The translations under genes and the position numbers were made by a program. Positions 40,271-40,746 of a DNA stretch of 40,746 nt are shown here, in pieces. The number at the start of each line of letters is the position of its first letter. The first letter of the stretch is position 1. Under the pieces are notes generated by a model. It did not search any database. It was not told the DNA's origin and saw only the letters and a list, made by a program, of their open reading frames with translations. The stretch is from Rhodanobacteraceae bacterium (GTDB lineage Bacteria; Pseudomonadota; Gammaproteobacteria; Xanthomonadales; Rhodanobacteraceae), in the NCBI GenBank assembly GCA_003142815.1, contig PLNP01000055.1:88812-129557 (forward strand). Direction: 5' to 3'.

Positions 40271-40746
40271 TCAGTCGGCCTGCCGGCGCAGGAAGGCCGG
40301 AATGTCGAGATAGTCGCCTGGCACTTCAGTCGTCGGTGCCACCGCGCGATCGAGCGAGCTCGCACGCATCGGCTGTCCCGGGATACCGAGGTAATCGACC
40401 TCGCCGGTGGTCGCGTTGCGCACGATGCGCACCGGCGGACGCGGCGAGGACGCGACTTCGCGCTCCCGTTCGCGCAACGGCTGGCGCGCGACCGCACGGT
40501 TGAGGCCGGTCGCGACCACGGTGACGCGCACGTCGTCCTTGAGTTCCGGGTCGAGGGCGGTGCCGATCACGACGGTCGCGTCCTCGCTGGCGAACTCGTG
40601 GATGACCTGACCGATGTCGTCGAACTCGCGCATCGTGAGGTTCATACCGGCCGTCACGTTGACCAGGATGCCGCAGGCGCCGGCGAGATTGATGTCATCG
40701 AGCAGCGGATTGTTGATCGCCGCCTCGGCCGCCGCGACCGCACGAT
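40271..40746 (-). CDS. ftsZ: FtsZ, C-terminal part (5' end off window)
   Basis: The open minus-strand frame enters from the right edge and ends at 40271, giving about 158 residues: AEAAINNPLLDDINLAGACG, ILVNVTAGMNLTMREFDDIG and ATVVIGTALDPELKDDVRVT of the C-terminal subdomain. A variable linker and the conserved tail peptide DYLDIPAFLRRQAD follow. That tail binds FtsA, ZipA and other partners. The GTP-binding half and the T7 loop lie outside the window. FtsZ is the tubulin-like cytokinetic GTPase. The internal ATG at 40657 is not the real start. Confidence 0.95.
   Translation of the reverse strand, partial: RAVAAAEAAINNPLLDDINLAGACGILVNVTAGMNLTMREFDDIGQVIHEFASEDATVVIGTALDPELKDDVRVTVVATGLNRAVARQPLREREREVASSPRPPVRIVRNATTGEVDYLGIPGQPMRASSLDRAVAPTTEVPGDYLDIPAFLRRQAD

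Overview
This is a high-GC chromosomal window from a gammaproteobacterium. It most likely belongs to the Lysobacterales (Xanthomonadales; Rhodanobacteraceae or Dokdonella-like). I infer this from the protein families, from the order ftsZ-lpxC-dciA-M23 peptidase-secA-nudix-coaE-pilD-pilC-pilB, from paired pilins next to a pilSR system, and from the extragenic palindromes. No database search was possible, so the placement is inference.

Layout. Positions 1-8.6 kb are core housekeeping: the 5' part of clpB behind a clear heat-shock promoter, a frameshifted YidB/DUF937-OmpA gene, pgeF and rluD, then bamD, nadE and sucCD. Positions 8.8-12.1 kb hold pilS and pilR, the two-component system that drives sigma-54-dependent pilin transcription. 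Positions 12.1-13.5 kb hold two toxin-antitoxin (TA) pairs, MNT/HEPN and Phd/RelE, inserted between pilR and its expected targets. Positions 13.6-19.0 kb hold two pilins with -24/-12 promoters and two paralogous multi-membrane GT-C/TPR proteins that are candidate pilin glycosyltransferases. Positions 19.0-19.9 kb hold a REP-associated Y1 transposase (RAYT) flanked by its own palindromic arms. Positions 19.9-27.8 kb are a minus-strand cell-surface glycosylation operon (family-2 glycosyltransferase, methyltransferase, LPG-synthase-like membrane protein, GT-B glycosyltransferase), split by an island of TA modules and gene debris. Positions 28.3-33.2 kb hold pilB (third sigma-54 promoter), pilC, pilD and coaE. 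Positions 33.2-40.7 kb return to core genes: nudix/ThiE-like, secA, M23 peptidase, dciA, lpxC and the 3' part of ftsZ.

How the parts fit. PilS/PilR probably activate pilA1, pilA2 and pilB through the three -24/-12 promoters. TTGTC-type sites stand upstream of both pilins; three of them before pilA2 are spaced exactly 12 bp apart. The pilins would be processed by PilD, assembled by PilB/PilC, and perhaps glycosylated by the adjacent GT-C proteins.

The most unusual feature is the accessory DNA. A family of palindromic elements (core GGGGTCAGRGAACAT) matches the flanks of the local RAYT. Two near-complete elements in opposite orientation bracket the Phd/RelE pair, and single arms bracket a second antitoxin/RelE pair. 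Both RelE toxins, the RAYT itself and the second GT-C gene end inside or at the first bases of such an arm. Seven TA loci or remnants lie in about 15 kb of a type IV pilus locus. Two hold single frameshifts, one is a chimera with a glycosyltransferase 3' end, and degenerate glycosyltransferase 3' ends mark the edges of the island.
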